A stretch of 64,000 bases of DNA. Origin: Impatiens glandulifera. Its lineage: Eukaryota; Streptophyta; Magnoliopsida; Ericales; Balsaminaceae. The DNA lies in contig NC_061863.1 of assembly GCF_907164915.1 (NCBI RefSeq), forward strand, positions 36,739,382-36,803,381, in the 5' to 3' direction. A program made the translations under genes and the position numbers. Below, one piece after another: positions 36,074 to 49,757 of this stretch. Every line of letters begins with the position of its first letter. The stretch's first letter is position 1. The notes beneath the pieces are model-generated. The model saw only the letters and a program-made list of their open reading frames with translations. It did not search any database and was not told the origin of the DNA.

Positions 36074-37424
36074 TACTTGGAGTTGCATAAATCTCGTCTA
36101 TAAGCTTCTTTTCCATCCACTTTGATCGCCAATTATTGTTGATTCAACAAATAAACTACAATTATTTTGTTTTTAGATATCAATTCATCATTATATATAG
36201 AAGATTCCTCTTCAGTTTGATTTTCTTGGTTAACTTAGAATTTGATTCTTATTCATATGCAAAGCAAGAAGATGGATGGAGAAAAGTCTAGAATGAAACA
36301 AACTTTGGATTTCGTAGATATTTTTTAGCCAATATTTTTGCATTCATTACCAATGACACAAAATAGTAACTTATTTCCATGGAAACAGGCGGAGGAAGGT
36401 CATGACTAGTTCTTTTTAATTAAAAAAGTTAGTAACTTATTTGTATTGATTTGCTTGAACATTTACAAATGCAACCTAAGAAGGGAGTGTTAAGCTAAAT
36501 AGCATCGAAACTTTGATTTTTTTTTGTTTGAGAATCCTATAAAGCAAAATCGGTATCAAATACGACAAAATAAGTATCGTTAACTTTTTGTATGGTTGAC
36601 CAATCCGATACAGTTTAAATGTGTATTGGACACGTTTTGGTAGATATTTTAAAAAATAAAAATTTTAAAATCAAATTGAAATTTTTAAAATTTTTAAAAT
36701 TTTAGAGACAATTAAAATTACTAAAATTAAACAAATTAATTTTCTTTTTCCTAATCCTTCATTATTTCTCTTATCATTCCCTTTTTGCTTCTTTTTCTAA
36801 CATCAAGTTTTTATCTCTATTTATATAATACTAAATTTATTTAAATATTATATATATAATATTTTTATAGTTTTTAATAATTTGCGTATTTTAAATGTAT
36901 CAAATCCTATATTTTCAAATTTTGTCGTATCCATATCGTATAAGTGTTTGCTTTGATAGATGAAATTTTAATTATTCTTAACACAAACCCAGTTCTAATT
37001 TCTAAAGATGTTTGAAACTTTTTCAATTGCATGGAAAATAAAGATCTGATCAATTACACCCCAATTAAAAAAAAAAAATTAGTTTTGTAATAAAAATGTG
37101 ATTCCAAACCAAAAAGGGGAAAAAAAATCAGGATATGTATACCAGAAAGCGCTCTCTAGTCTCTCTCTCTATATATATACTTATTTTATTCTTGAAAAAG
37201 ATGAAATAAATCAACAGATATAACTACTGTGAAATTGCATCTGCATGGTTGACAACTTTTATTGCATGAGATAAAAAGTTCATTTAAGGCTAAGTAAAAA
37301 CTGTCAGTAACTTATAAGTTTTTGTGTTACAATTCCTCTCCCTGCCCTTGATACTGCTGCCTATGAAGTAGTAATTAAAGTACATGGTAAAAAAATATAT
37401 TGAGATACCTGAACAGGCACCATT
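36074..37424. other. Intergenic, 3' flank of the PDI gene
   Basis: No gene. It contains AT-rich stretches and a short CTCTCTCTATATATATA run near 37160. Confidence 0.5.
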
Positions 37425-40400
37425 TTACAATTCATCTTTCACATAGCCATCAACTGCTGCTGTGTCTTTCTCTGGCTTTTGGAGCTTGAATGGCACTGCA
37501 GCGTGCTTCTTGATGAACTTGTAGAATTCCACCACTGTTCGATCTGTCTCAACCGTTATCTGGAAATTATGATCAAAACAATTGTTCAATTTTTGTTTTT
37601 CGTATCCTTTTGGACCACAAAATTGCGGTAAAAACTAGTTTAAGGAAATTCAACCACTCACTGGTTCAAAACTCTTATTTCCAGCTGGGAAGAAGAGAAG
37701 CGTCGGGAACCCATCAGGCTGCAAAAATAAATGGACGGAAATATGTTATTCTCATCAAGTTTGAACGGTTTTTCTTTAATTATTAGGATAAATCGGGATT
37801 TCTAAAAATAAATTTAAATTTCTACCGTATTGTAACAAGGATGGATGGAATTAAGTCAGAAGATTGATCAGGCGAAGCCTGACTGTGATTGTTTCGATGT
37901 ATTTTACAATTCATGAGAACAAGGAAAAGATGGAAGCAAACTATTATTCTTTATTGACAAATGCCATTTGGAAACACTTTTTTTTATATGAATTCATAAC
38001 CATATGAGAAATTGCTTAAATGTTTGAATCTCTATGACTAAGTTTTGTTTCCAAATGTGAAATGTGTAACTGATCCACGTAGAGATAAGATATCTCACAA
38101 AAAAAAATCAAAAAGTGTCTCCGGTGGACCCCAAAACACTTTATGTTTTCTGGATCTGAATTCAAATATAAATGAGAAACCCGAATGTGAATCTAACGTT
38201 AGATATCTTATCTAGATTCACATTCGGATGAGATCACGTTTGGAAACAGAACAATCTTACACAGATTAAAAAAAATTGATTAGGGTATGCCTAATGAAGG
38301 CATACTCCCCTTCTCCTATTATATGATACTTATATGTCCTAATTATGTGAAAGTTTTGGTAAAAAATTGCTCTTTTACCCATACAAAGCACATTGATCTT
38401 ACGCAACATAATTGATGTAGGGTGAACTCTAGGGAAATGTTGTCTCTAAAGAATGACAAAAGTCCTATTATAGTTTATACAGTAGGAAAACTGCAATCAT
38501 GTCACATAAAATTTAGATGAGAACAAGATACCTTGGCTCTTGGGTGCTCGTTTGTGGTACCATCCATCTTGGCAATAACAAGTGAATTAATGCCTTTCAA
38601 ATGCTTGGCCAGTTTGTTGTATATTGGCTCCAGTGACTGACAATGTCCACACCATGGAGCATATATCTAGTTTAAGAAGCAAATGTTTATTATTGTATGA
38701 TCTAACACAATAGGAAAGTCTTATTATGGGTAGTGGAAAAGGATAAGAACCTCTAGAAGAACATCCTTCGACTCGTCGAGAACAATTTCATCAAAATTTA
38801 GGCCAACAACTATTTTTACATCTTCATCATTCTGAACCACTCAAAAGTAGAAACAAATTGGTATTAATGATTTTGGAATAGTTTAAGTATTCCTGAATTT
38901 TTTTCAAGCAATTGATAACAACTTACGTTTTCTGGAATTGGATCTGACTTGAAGAAAGGCTTGAGTTTGTCCTCAAGAAAATCATCTCCAAATGACTGCA
39001 ACAGAATGTAATCTCATTCATATGGATATATAAGAACAAAATAATAATAATTATTATTATTATTACCTTAACGCTTTCTAGAGTCAATTCACCATCCAAC
39101 ACAAACTTTCTGCTGTCATCATTACCAGTGTAAGCAAGAACCTGCATGTATTGCATCCGACATCATACTCTGGTCATATTGGGCCTATTTGAAAACTAGT
39201 ATTTTGTGGAAATCATGACTTCTATTGGGAAATTGCCAAAATTAAAATTGGTATAAGATATTTTTTGGATCACAATACCGATAATTGTGTGATATTTGTC
39301 AGTTCATTTGGTCATACAAATTATTTTATAGAGTAAATTATAGGGTAGTTTTTTACGTCATTTGGTTAGACAATACTTTCTTGATCATGAACATGATCAG
39401 ATTTTTTCTTAGATCATAATCCAGATTAATTATTTAGTTCATTGTGATTTTTCTCTGTAGATATTTTTCGGGATCATGATTGAAAAAAGTTGACAGCAAA
39501 TCAGCCCATTAGCTAATAAAAAAGTCCTTAAAAGGACAGGAGAAAACTAAAGCAACAAGATTACAGGAAAAGCTTACTTTTGGAGAATCCCCAGTAACAC
39601 CAAAATAATCTGCAACTGGTTTGCCAGCATCTTCATTGTCCAATTCAACATAAACAAAGATGATCTACAAATATTCAAACTAAATTAGAACAAGAAAATA
39701 CTTCCACCAGTTACAACTCTCCAAGGTCTTGGTGAATGGCATGCAAAGAATATTTATTTACACATGTTTCTGCAAAATGTTTTGAATAATATAATCAAGA
39801 ATTCTCATAGCTACTTCAGGAACATAAGAGGGGAATGTTAATTGACTACAGCCAGCAATAATATATATAAAAAAAAAAAAAAACATACTCCATTGAAATG
39901 AATGAGGCAACTAATAAACAAACAGCTTGGAACCTATATTGTTCTATTAAGTAACTTGGTTTCATACTTACTTTTCCTTTGAAAGATTTTGCTGCCTCTT
40001 GGAAGATAGGCAAAATTTTCTCAGACTCATTTGAAGCAGCAAAAAGCAATAACTGAAACAGAAGAATTTACAATTCCATACATTAGAAAAAAATAATACA
40101 AATCTCTCAATTATAACAATGTAGAGGTAAGCATGAGTTACCTGCTTCTTAATTGGATTCTCAAATATCTGAGGAGCAACTTCCCTGGTGAAAATGGTCA
40201 CTAGTGGAAACTTGTTCTCAAATACAAAACTTGCTATCACTGACTTGGAAAATTCACCATCTACACATATTAATACATAGAATTGTAAGCTAAAAGTTAA
40301 ACAAAGACCATTTCCATGACCTACTATAACTCTTGATGCATGAAGGCTAACCGAAATGGCTAATTTGTTCAGCTTCCTTTTTAATCATCACCAAAGCCGG

Positions 40401-43400
40401 ACGTTTGGCTTGGGGATCAATGTGGAAAAGCTTCGCAATGTCCGGACTATCTGTTTGATAGAAGTTGACATCGTCTTCTAGCCTTGACGCAACACTAAGC
40501 TCCTCACTTTGAGTTCCCTGCACAGACAACTTATCAATTTTGATAAAGCAGATATTTGGATTCTCTAAAGTGAACCAATATATTTATCAATTTGAGATTT
40601 GATACAAGTTCACACCATCTGAAAAATTCTATTGTGTTCACTCTGGGGAACATAGAGCAATTGAAACTCAACATTCTAAAACATCAGCTTTCCATAGAAG
40701 TCAATTGTGTTTGACAACACAATTTATCACTTAATCCAAATAAGTAAGTGCTTATTTGAATTAAGTTCATATGATAACATGTTTCTTTAAATCGCTTAAT
40801 TATTTAGATTCAACTCAAATAAAATTTGATGTAATTCGGTAAATTATGAATAACTTGCACTATAATATAACAAGAGTGTCTCCTAAAAATTAATCAAATT
40901 GCGTCAATAAAAGGATAAAATAGTTTTAAAATACTTTCCTAACATTAGTTACACATTTTATCAAATCAACTTACATATCAAATACTTAAAATTCAGGTTT
41001 ATTCAATCTTAATTTTTCGAACACTTAACAAATTTGGCACTTAATATATGTTTGAAACAAAATATCTGAACATCAAAATGATATTTGGTTCACAACCTAG
41101 GAAAATCAATGACAAAATAGTGATATTTCCTACAGGATTACAGGGCTGGTCTTCTATCCACTTGGACAAAAATCTTAAGCAATTAATGGGTAAAAGAAAC
41201 AAACAAAAGAGATGTCAAAGCCAACATGTTATAAATATGCCATCAATCTAACTCTTCAAAACTAAGATGCTTAACAACCCAGTTAATGTGATTTAAATTT
41301 CTACATAGAATGATGATCCACACAATTTCATCTTTTCAACCTTATTGCTTAATTTACAAGGTAAATGTATCACCAACATTATCGACAAGCATTTGTTTTG
41401 GATTCACCTCTTCATAAAATTTTTGGTTGTGCATAAGCATTACTAGTGTATTCCTTAATGGCACAATGGATGATTGGCTCATATAAATTATGTTATGCGT
41501 CAAGTGGAAATTGTGAGTGAAAAAAACTAATTTGTTTTAGTGTGCCCTCTAACAAGAAATATCCAACTTTTCAGATAATAAGTTTAAATTTATGAGATGG
41601 ATCTTTGTTTAAGGATCAAGAGTATGTACCAGGAAAAATGAAGGGAGCTTGAATCCTGAAGGTCACTTGGAACTAAACCATAACTTTCTACTTAGCTGAC
41701 ATCTTTAAATCAAAATTTTTAATTCTGATACCTAGTCACTGCAGGCATCAATTATCACTTCTATTAGAGAAACAGATGAAAAGTGAATCCCGCGTGTTCA
41801 GAAACTAGATTATATCTGATTATCTAATGGAAGGTCTGATGGATGTCTAAGAATACAAAATTTGTGAAATCTACCAAAGAATATGACAAGGAATGAAATG
41901 AAATGCAACTGATAAGAACCTTGCCAACATACCAAGTACTAGTAATTGTTTAGAAAATAAAGTGATGTGTATGCCAAAAATATATATATTGAAAAGAAGC
42001 CTGCAATTACCACCAAATTGTCAATGAATCCCAGGACTACTTTGGCTTCAGACTTCAATATGCGTTCTGCTTCCTCAATAGTTGTAATGTTGTGGATTCC
42101 AGGGCCGGTCTTCTTCTTCACCCAAGATACAATAGCATCTCTGCATAGTCAAGCATAAATAAATTCAGAATGAGGCTGTAACTGAGCCAACTGGCTTGTG
42201 AGCAGTTTGGTATCTATTTGATGAATCCTTGTTTAACCTTGACTCAATTTCTAAACAAGTCAAAATTTGAAAAGTGCACAACTTATTCATAAATCTGAAA
42301 AATGAACAAGATGTATTTTGTTGGAAAAAAAAAAGTATTATAGGGATGTGTCATTGGCACAAGTGGCACCTTGGCCACGCAATCCCACCCCAGAAAACAA
42401 CAAGATCTATTATAAGCTCGCGAGTTTACTTATTATAAAATCAGCAATATAATAACATTTTGGGTGCACTAATATATGTTAAGATTCCTTTTAATAAATA
42501 CATATTTGGAAAGTAATTTAAGATGATTTTATGATTAAAATACAATAAATTAGAAAAATATGGAAGAAAGGTGCTGACATCGCCGAGAAAGCTCTCAGCC
42601 CATAATCAAATTCCTTTGAATCTCATATTAACATAAGCATGTGAATCAGTTCATTAGGTTCCAAATTTTTATCGTGGATGACTCAATCAAGATCGGATAA
42701 ATGTTCCAAAATTAATAAACAGACATAAACTTAATAAGTTTGATTAATTTCAGGTTGCTTTTACTCTTATGTAGCAACAATCACAAACTACTGTAAACAG
42801 AATTAAGACAGTCAAGAATTTTAATGTGCAAAAATGAATGATTTATGGGTTACTCTACAACCATGTTTAAGGAGACACCTAGAACAAGGTTTAATGCATT
42901 ATCACCAGCAAAATAATGGTAACAGATCCATAAGCTTCAAGTTAAATTTATGTTCTATAAAAGCAAGATCCGATACACGATTTCAATGTTATATTCCCGA
43001 AGATTAACACAAAATTAGTTGAATACAAGCATTCCATTTGAAAATTGAGGAACTTATCGATTAAGCATCGGTTCAATTTAAGTATGTTCATCATCTGAGT
43101 ATTGCAGCTAGCTAATTATGCTAAAAGGTTGGTTTTAGAACTGAACCATTCAAGCAAATGCAAGATTATGAGAAATAAAAAGCAGAGCAATCAAAGAAGA
43201 GAGTAGTTACTTGTTCCTCTGGCCAGAATAATCCTTATGAACACCGTCAATGAAGAAATATATGGTTGGAAACCCCTGAATCTCGTACTTCTGCGCCAGT
43301 TCGCTCTCTTCTGCCGCATCCACCTTCGCCAACACAACTTCGCCCTTCAACTCAGTAGCAGCAGAAGCGAATTCCGGCGCCAATGCCTGGCAATGGCCGC

Positions 43401-43755
43401 ACCAAGGAGCGTAGAACTCCACCATCACATAATGATTATTCGCAATGAAATCGGTGAAGTTTGAGTTCTTCAGAACCACCACATCCTTCTCGTCAACGAT
43501 CGGCGGTGAATACGAATCGTCCTCAGAATCGGCGGCTCCCTCTTCCTCAAGGTCGTCATAGTTGTCGAAGTCTCCTAAATCAGAACCTCCGAACTGATGT
43601 AGATCTGGTACGGAGCTGTCTTCTTCCAGAAACTTGAGATCTTCATCAATATCGGAATCTTCAGACTTGGAAACAGTTGCTGTTGTATAGCAGAAGAAGG
43701 TACTTGATATGAATAGAATCGAAATCAAGAAGATCAGAATCGAACTGGCCGCCAT
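37425..43755 (-). CDS. PDIL1-4: ER protein disulfide isomerase, PDIL1-3/1-4 type
   Basis: Twelve exons: 43211-43755, 42011-42140, 40352-40517, 40142-40260, 39972-40052, 39578-39664, 39067-39141, 38927-38995, 38751-38831, 38532-38666, 37662-37718, 37425-37559. All introns have GT-AG ends and the frame closes, giving 559 residues. Order: signal peptide (hydrophobic 5-20), acidic segment (~30-85), thioredoxin domain a with APWCGHC (CGHC 119-122), b and b' domains, domain a' with a second CGHC (457-460), and the retention signal KDEL. It catalyses disulfide formation and exchange during protein folding in the ER lumen. The acidic N-terminal extension marks the PDIL1-3/1-4 branch. The first ATG (43755) lies 54 bp below a TATA box; the frame opens upstream only with a non-ATG codon. 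A UPR element lies 127 bp upstream. Introns 6 and 10 carry small inverted-repeat elements. Confidence 0.96.
38042..38252. mobile_element. Fold-back MITE in PDI intron 10
   Basis: Ends pair: GTTTTGTTTCCAAATGTGA and, reversed, GTTCTGTTTCCAAACGTGAT. Inside, AGATAAGATATCT (38086 region) pairs with AGATATCTTATCT (38201 region). About 211 bp, non-coding. Confidence 0.6.
39177..39510 (+). mobile_element. MITE-like element in PDI intron 6
   Basis: It starts GGGCCTATTTGAAAACTAGT. The same end, GAGCCTATTTGAAAACTAGT, occurs reversed in RAD21 intron 5 (to ~54203), and both continue with a similar ATTGCCAAAATTAAAATTG block and GATCATGAT palindromes. The far end is not resolved. Confidence 0.6.
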
Positions 43756-43808
43756 TAACGCGATTATAGAGAGAGAAAGAGTGATCTGGATTGAAAATGA
43801 AAGCAATT

Positions 43809-43816
43809 ATTTTATA
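43809..43816 (-). promoter_or_regulatory. TATA box of the PDI gene
   Basis: TATAAAAT on the minus strand, 54 bp upstream of the ATG at 43755. It places the transcript start near 43780, so the coding start cannot lie further upstream. Confidence 0.65.
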
Positions 43817-43881
43817 GTCAACTGATCAGCAAACAGTGTGACTCACTCACGTTGACCAATGGGGGAGAAGGGTCATATGTA

Positions 43882-43889
43882 TGACGTGG
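43882..43889 (+). promoter_or_regulatory. Unfolded-protein-response element TGACGTGG
   Basis: TGACGTGG (CCACGTCA on the gene strand) is the bZIP core bound in ER stress (UPRE; plant bZIP60/bZIP28 sites). It lies 127 bp upstream of the PDI ATG, with a CCAAT box at 43856-43860 between it and the TATA box. The spacing differs from the classical ERSE. Confidence 0.6.
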
Positions 43890-44415
43890 CGATCTATCAT
43901 TCGGGGAAAAACATGAGTTTTGTCATCTTTTGACGAATGGAAATCTGCCACGTATGTACTTAATGCATAATGACCTGAGAATTGAACGAATTAAAGACAA
44001 ACATGTTTGATTACATTGATATTGGATTATTTGAAAATGATAAATATGCATAAGCTTGTTTGATCTTGGGTGATTTGATTAGTTGGGCTTGTTTGAATGT
44101 TTCCTTCCAAATAATTTATAGTGATTAAATGATCTTTTTTTTGAGAAACTTATTTAGATGAGTGATTCTTTTATGGTTTGTAAGTGTGTTAGTTTTCGGA
44201 CACTTGAAAAACATGGGTGTTGATTTTATACTTCAATCATGCATGCAATCCAACTAGATGAACATGAGTTATATGTTTATTATTACTCTCTTATGGGTGC
44301 TTGGAAATGAAGGAATGACTTTATATAAAGAGGAGTTATAGGTGGAGGAAATTTTGGAAAGGAATTGGAAAGGGAATGATTATTGGTTGGAAAAAATGAA
44401 AAGTGGAAGGAGTGC
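43890..44415. other. Upstream intergenic region, no gene
   Basis: Contains a second CCACGT core near 43950 and otherwise no recognisable feature. Confidence 0.5.
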
Positions 44416-44936
44416 AGGTCAACCCATAATCCGACTCAAGTATTCATTTACTCTCACATTGCAGAACGATCTTTAAAACAATTGATACACTTTTATTTTT
44501 CAACTCAATTAGTTTGACCTCTAGAGTCCACTTCTTTCTCATATTACGAGTGAAAGAAAAAATGTAAAGATTACAATTAAAGTAGTCAATGCGAGACTTA
44601 CTATATCCATATGAATTATGACCCCTATTTCTATAAATATGATTGAATTCTTCCATTATTGTTTACTAATAAAAGTGAAAATGTGAAATATTTATTAAAA
44701 ACTATTGATGAACAACCACGTTCATCAAATTTGGTATTGAATTTATAATATAAAGTGTTATTAGCCTATTTGGTTAAATGATTGTACAAAATTTTTAACC
44801 GTTATAAGTTTATGGGACAGTCAACCCACAATCCGACTCAAATATCACTTAACTCTCACATGTATATCCAAATTAACCACAACTCTCGATCCGGCAATCT
44901 GGACACTTTAAAAATTAAGCATCATTATATATATAT
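44416..44936 (-). mobile_element. Helitron-like remnants, reverse orientation
   Basis: Block 44416-44460 (GGTCAACCCATAATCCGACT) and block 44690-44936, which ends GCATCATTATATATATATAG|A. They are reversed pieces of the family at 21.6 kb, with the tRNA-like A-box area (TTAGCCTATTTGGTTAAAT near 44760). The hairpin end is lost. Confidence 0.6.
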
Positions 44937-45987
44937 AGATAACTATTATTTTTATAAATTTAAAAATAATATTTTTGGAATCATTCTAAAATATATGTTG
45001 AAATTACAAAATTGACCAAAAGTGGGGTGTTTAGAATTTCATTATCAAATTTACACTATTTGTTTTTTAATTATCCATACAAATTGATTTAAATGAGACT
45101 AATTTAAGCTTAACAAAAAGAAATAAAAAAAATTGAGAAAACATATTTTTAAAATATCCACTTAATAACAAAAAAATAAATAAATAAAAACATGATTAAT
45201 TATCATCTTAACTGATTTACTAAATAAAATATATTTCACAATAGTTTAAATGATTGATTTCTAGTTTAAATTTCACAATATTTTATATAAGTTTTACTCA
45301 TAGTAAAAATAGTAGGTTTATTAACTTCACTCTTATAGGAGTATTTATTGTAATTTTCCAAACTAGACAATAGAATTAATGAATATCTACCATTATAAAC
45401 TATTTCCTATTAATTACAAATGCCTTTTTTTAATATAGATTAATAATCTCCTCTAAAATTTACTTGTATAAATCAAATATACTTTTATTAATTGTTGAAA
45501 AATCAATTAAAATATATAAATATTTTTTTATGCACCTCACATTATTTATACATACAAGACAATGAAATTTGCATCTTCACGACATGGCTCGAGAATCATA
45601 GTATGTGATAGCACAAGAACCATTCTTCATGTTGAATGACGGTCTTATAGACTATATACAGCAAAATCATTACAATTTGTATCGGATTAATTTTATCAAT
45701 CATATACAGGGACGGACCCAGAATTTTGAATTGGGGTGGGCTTGAAAAAAATTTAGGTTGGGCTTAAAATAATAACAGAAAAATTTTGAAAAAAACAAGT
45801 ATATAAAAGTAAAATTTTACCATTTTTTTAATAATTAGATAAAAACACAACGAATTATATTAATTTTTTTTAAGAATCCTGATCATACATTTCAGAATTG
45901 AGCCTGAGTTCTTCATATCTGAGTTCATTGAGTACATCAACTCAGCAATTGGAAAGACTTCAATTGATAAGACATTAATCTCAGGCT
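44937..45987. other. Intergenic, with one possible transposon end
   Basis: No gene. Near 45707, CAGGGACGGACCCAGAATTT resembles a terminal sequence common in plant DNA transposons; a partner end was not found. Confidence 0.4.
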
Positions 45988-48862
45988 CTAATTTTCTCTA
46001 TGGGCAGCAAAACTATCTATTTCCTTCTTAATCATCTTTAAAGCATCCCAAACCTACATACAAACAAAACATTAATAAAATCTTGACATGCATGCATGAC
46101 AATCTATGCACACACAAAATGAGAAAATATTTGCATTTGTTTGAATGAAAAGCTATGATTTCTTTCATACTGGGACATAACGCGATAGAACCGAAGAGTG
46201 TTGGTCTAATGTTGAGTATATCTTCCCAATTAGACCTACAAGCATATCTACTTGGTCCCCCAACATGTCAACCTGAGACAAATAATAATATTTTCATCTA
46301 CGTAAACTATGAATATTAAGAAAATTATAAAATACGTGACTTTGTAAAGGTTCAAATTTATTAATGTGAAATACTTAATGATGTATTTTTGCACCTCAGC
46401 TTCAGCGATACGAAGATTTTGACATCGTATAAAAAACGCCTTTTCATAAAGTGTCGCCTTTTTCCTTAACGAAGTTGTGATGGTTATCAAAGACTTCACT
46501 TGTTGCTCCAATTCTTCTAACCTAATTCAAGCACTTCAACAAATGTTCAACCCATTGTTGAATATCTCAAATTGACTCATATTTCAAGTTGAAGGGTGAA
46601 TTTAACATTTGGTGCAAGTTGAGATATTTTTGAAAATGGTCCATATTTTTTTGAAAATGGCTCATGTATTAAAAGTTGGGATATTAATTTGGTACAAATA
46701 AAATTAAAAGGATCGAATTGAATATAATGCTCAAGTAGAGGAGGTGATAATGTACCAAACTTTAAAATGACACAAAGGAATGTCTATGTATATTTCAAGC
46801 TTGTTATGGGGGTTGTTATTTTTGGTGTCTTATAAAAAAACAAGTTTATATATTTGTAAAAGAGAAAGAGAAATAAGTAAAAGAACCTGAAAAAATTGTT
46901 CTCTAATCTTCGACATGCCACGGTCTCAAATTCTAATATAGTTTCCTTGAATCCCGTCAAAGGAAGCGACAACAACCGACGTGCTGCACCTAACGACAAG
47001 ACCTCGTCGTTGGTGTGCCCAAAAGTGTACAATTTTTCCTGTGTATCTATTTGACCTAGAGTAAACAAAAACTCCCTTAACAATGCCTTACATTGTAGCA
47101 ATTGTTGTAAAGATTTCTCCAATTTGTCCCTTATAGAACTAAATGTACTTTCCTCACTATTTAATAGCCATTGGATCATATCTCGCTCATCGGCCTCATC
47201 ACATTCCATTGCCACCATTTCATTCTTCGTATTATGTTCTTTTATCTCCGAGCTCGCCCTACACATCAAAACTTCACCCATCTTTAAGGAACTCACGAGA
47301 GAAATTACTTTCTTCATCAACCCATTTTTCAACCATTTATCGAATTGATGTGGCTCTTCTTTGCTGTCGTAAACGTCTTTCATTGCTTCAATCATGATCA
47401 CACTATAGATTTCCTCCGCGATCACATTTCCAAAGTTGTCTAGATTTCTTTCCTTGATCATTTCTCTATAAAAAACCTTGTAAATTTCCTCTCTTATGAA
47501 AAACTCTATTTCAATACAATTCGAAGATTTATTGATGGATTCTAGGGTTTTGAGATCTTTTACCAAACCTTTTAGAACAAGTTTATTGATATTATCCATA
47601 ACAAACATTTTGATTCCCGAATCTTCCCGTTCTTCTTCTAACTCTCTTCTCGATTGGACCATGACCTTGTTCATATTATGGAAAGTTGAATCAGTTTTTG
47701 TCGTCCATTCTTTAATCATTTCCATGCAAATGACCTTGAAAACATCCTCTCTTATTAGCCCTTCAATTACAAGATCATGAGACGTTTCATCTTCCAATTT
47801 ATGCTGAAAATCTTTCACCAAACCTTTTAAAAGAAGTTGATAAATTTCCTCCATGATCGACATTGTCAAAATTGAATCATCCCTCTCTTGTTCTAACTTC
47901 ATTCGATTTTGATCAATCAAGATTGAATCTTTATCCATTTTCTCGGCATTCCATGCAATGATTTCATCCAAATGAGCAATAACTTGATGGAGGTTTCTTT
48001 CCATTCCATCATCATCTGTCCCCTTAAGTTTCTTAAAAGCTTGTTGAACTTTCCCACCAAGAATCTCTCCTTTCAATCGTTTCAATTCTCTGTTTTGTCT
48101 TCTTATAATAGACTCATGATTCTTAATCATCTTAGCCACGTAGTTACTTCCATCACTATCTTCATCTTCTTCCTTTTCCTTACCTTCTTTTCGAATTTCC
48201 GGCGTAGGCTCGCTCGTTGTTCTTTGAAGTTTTGTGGGTATGGCTGGTTTGGACGGCGCCGGCGTCTCGTCGGCGATTAGACCCGCAAAATCATTTCTTA
48301 AAACAATTACCTTTTCGACAAATTCAGATAAATTAGGCCCATCGAAATTTCTTTGATTCAGATTCTCAATGAAACCCTTGATCATAATTAAAATGGTATC
48401 TTTTTCCACTTCGAATCCCCAGATCTTCTCTAAATCCATATTATCATCTTCAAAAATGTTCTTACTCTGTTTACACACTCTGTTCCTTGAGAAACAATGA
48501 AACTTAGCTGTTAACGAAGCCATCTCTTTCTTCTCCGTTTCTTGCTTCTCATTAGTCCAATCTGCAATTGATAGTTCGCTCAGACGGACTTGAATCTGGT
48601 TTAGGGTCTCGTTTAGATCCAACAGCATCTTTTGGCTGTTGGTTTCTGGGATTTCTGAGTTTTCTTGTATCATTCTTGAACAGCCTTCGACAAGGATCAT
48701 GGCGAGGTTGTAGTATTTGGATCTGGAATTTAGGAATTCGATCGACCCGTTTTTATAATGGATGTTTTCATGTTCTTTGTCCATGGCGGAGATTAAGACT
48801 CTCATTAGTATGATTGAATCGGGACTGAACCAGTTGTCAACTTGGCTGAATATTTCATCCAT
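45988..48862 (-). CDS. WAP: WPP-domain-associated protein (coiled coil)
   Basis: Four exons: 46887-48862, 46395-46521, 46171-46272, 45988-46053. GT-AG introns and the frame close to 756 residues. It begins MDEIFSQVDNWFSPDS. A long acidic and helical middle carries three diverged repeats ending in E-x-(I/V)-K-x: FKVICMEMIKEW, YKVFYREMIKER, YSVIMIEAMKD. The C-terminal exons read RLEELEQQVKSL, KKATLYEKAFFIRCQNLR and VDMLGDQVDMLVGLIGKIY, as in plant WAP proteins (Arabidopsis At2g34730), which bind WPP-domain proteins at the Golgi/nuclear envelope. The start at 48862 matches the family; an in-frame ATG at 48937 would add 25 hydrophobic residues that the family lacks. The first exon's open frame runs past its donor but those extra residues are not conserved. 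Confidence 0.9.
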
Positions 48863-49264
48863 TACTTCTTCTTCTTCTTTGAAAAATAATACAGAGTATT
48901 GAAAGATAATCAAGATGTAGAGAGAGAAATGAACCATTTCATCCAGTCAAGTTTCCCCTTGTAAACTGGTTGGTTAACCTGAAATTTAGCTTAGAAAATA
49001 GTTACTTATTAGTTTATGTTGAATTAGAGAACTCAATAAAATGATAGTTTAATTAAAGTATAAAACTCAATTTTATAAAATTATACAAAATCATAAAATC
49101 AAAATTGTTTATAAACTCTAAAATCTTAAAAGTTGTTTAATGTACCTATATCAAACTCATTAAGTTTCTCTAAAATTATAAAATTGATGTATATCTATTG
49201 ATTTTATACATTTTTCTAATAAAAATCATATTTCCTTATAAAAAAAATTCTACAGGACTACAAT
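48863..49264. other. WAP upstream region
   Basis: No TATA box was found. TTTCAG|GTT (minus strand, near 48980) could be a 5' UTR intron acceptor. Confidence 0.4.
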
Positions 49265-49757
49265 CAAGACTGTCAAAATCGAGAGTTTACGTAAAATCGT
49301 TGGTCAGTTGTAAACTCGTAAAATCTAGAGTTTACTTAAAATCGTAATAGTTTAATTTTAAAAAATAATAGTTATATATTATTCTTATTTATATATATAA
49401 TTAAATATTTGATACCTAACCAATTTTAAAAATATTTATATATAAATATAAAATTATTTAAAAATTAATAATAAATAAATAACACTATAAAAAAATTATT
49501 CTTACAAAATTAATTATATTAATTTATTTATTTAAAAAATAATAACTTTATTTTTTAATTTTTAAATATAAATTTGTTTTTTAAACGTAAAATCGTAAAA
49601 TCAAAATTATTTATAAACTCGTAAAATTTTATTATAGTAAATTTAAAATCGTAAAAGTTTACCAATTTAAGAATTTACTTAAAATCAGACTCAGACTCGT
49701 TAACCTAATGTGAAATCGTAAAATTTTAAGAGTCAACTCGAGATTTTAACAGCATTG
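49265..49757. mobile_element. hAT-like element filled with GTAAAATC motifs
   Basis: Ends are CAAGACTGTCAAAATCGAG and, reversed, CAATGCTGTTAAAATCTCGAG. Flanks ACTACAAT and GCTATAAC match at 5 of 8 positions, a possible decayed duplication. The interior repeats (C)GTAAAATC and AGTTTAC around an AT-rich core. Confidence 0.55.

Noticed and set aside
43756..43806. Upstream extension of the PDI frame
   Set aside because: It would start at a non-ATG codon and overlap the TATA box.
46784..46886. Continuation of the WAP first exon frame beyond 46887
   Set aside because: It reads low-complexity sequence past a splice donor; the downstream exons restore the family's C-terminus.
47124..48813. Several plus-strand frames across the WAP gene
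   Set aside because: They are antisense shadows of the large minus-strand exon.
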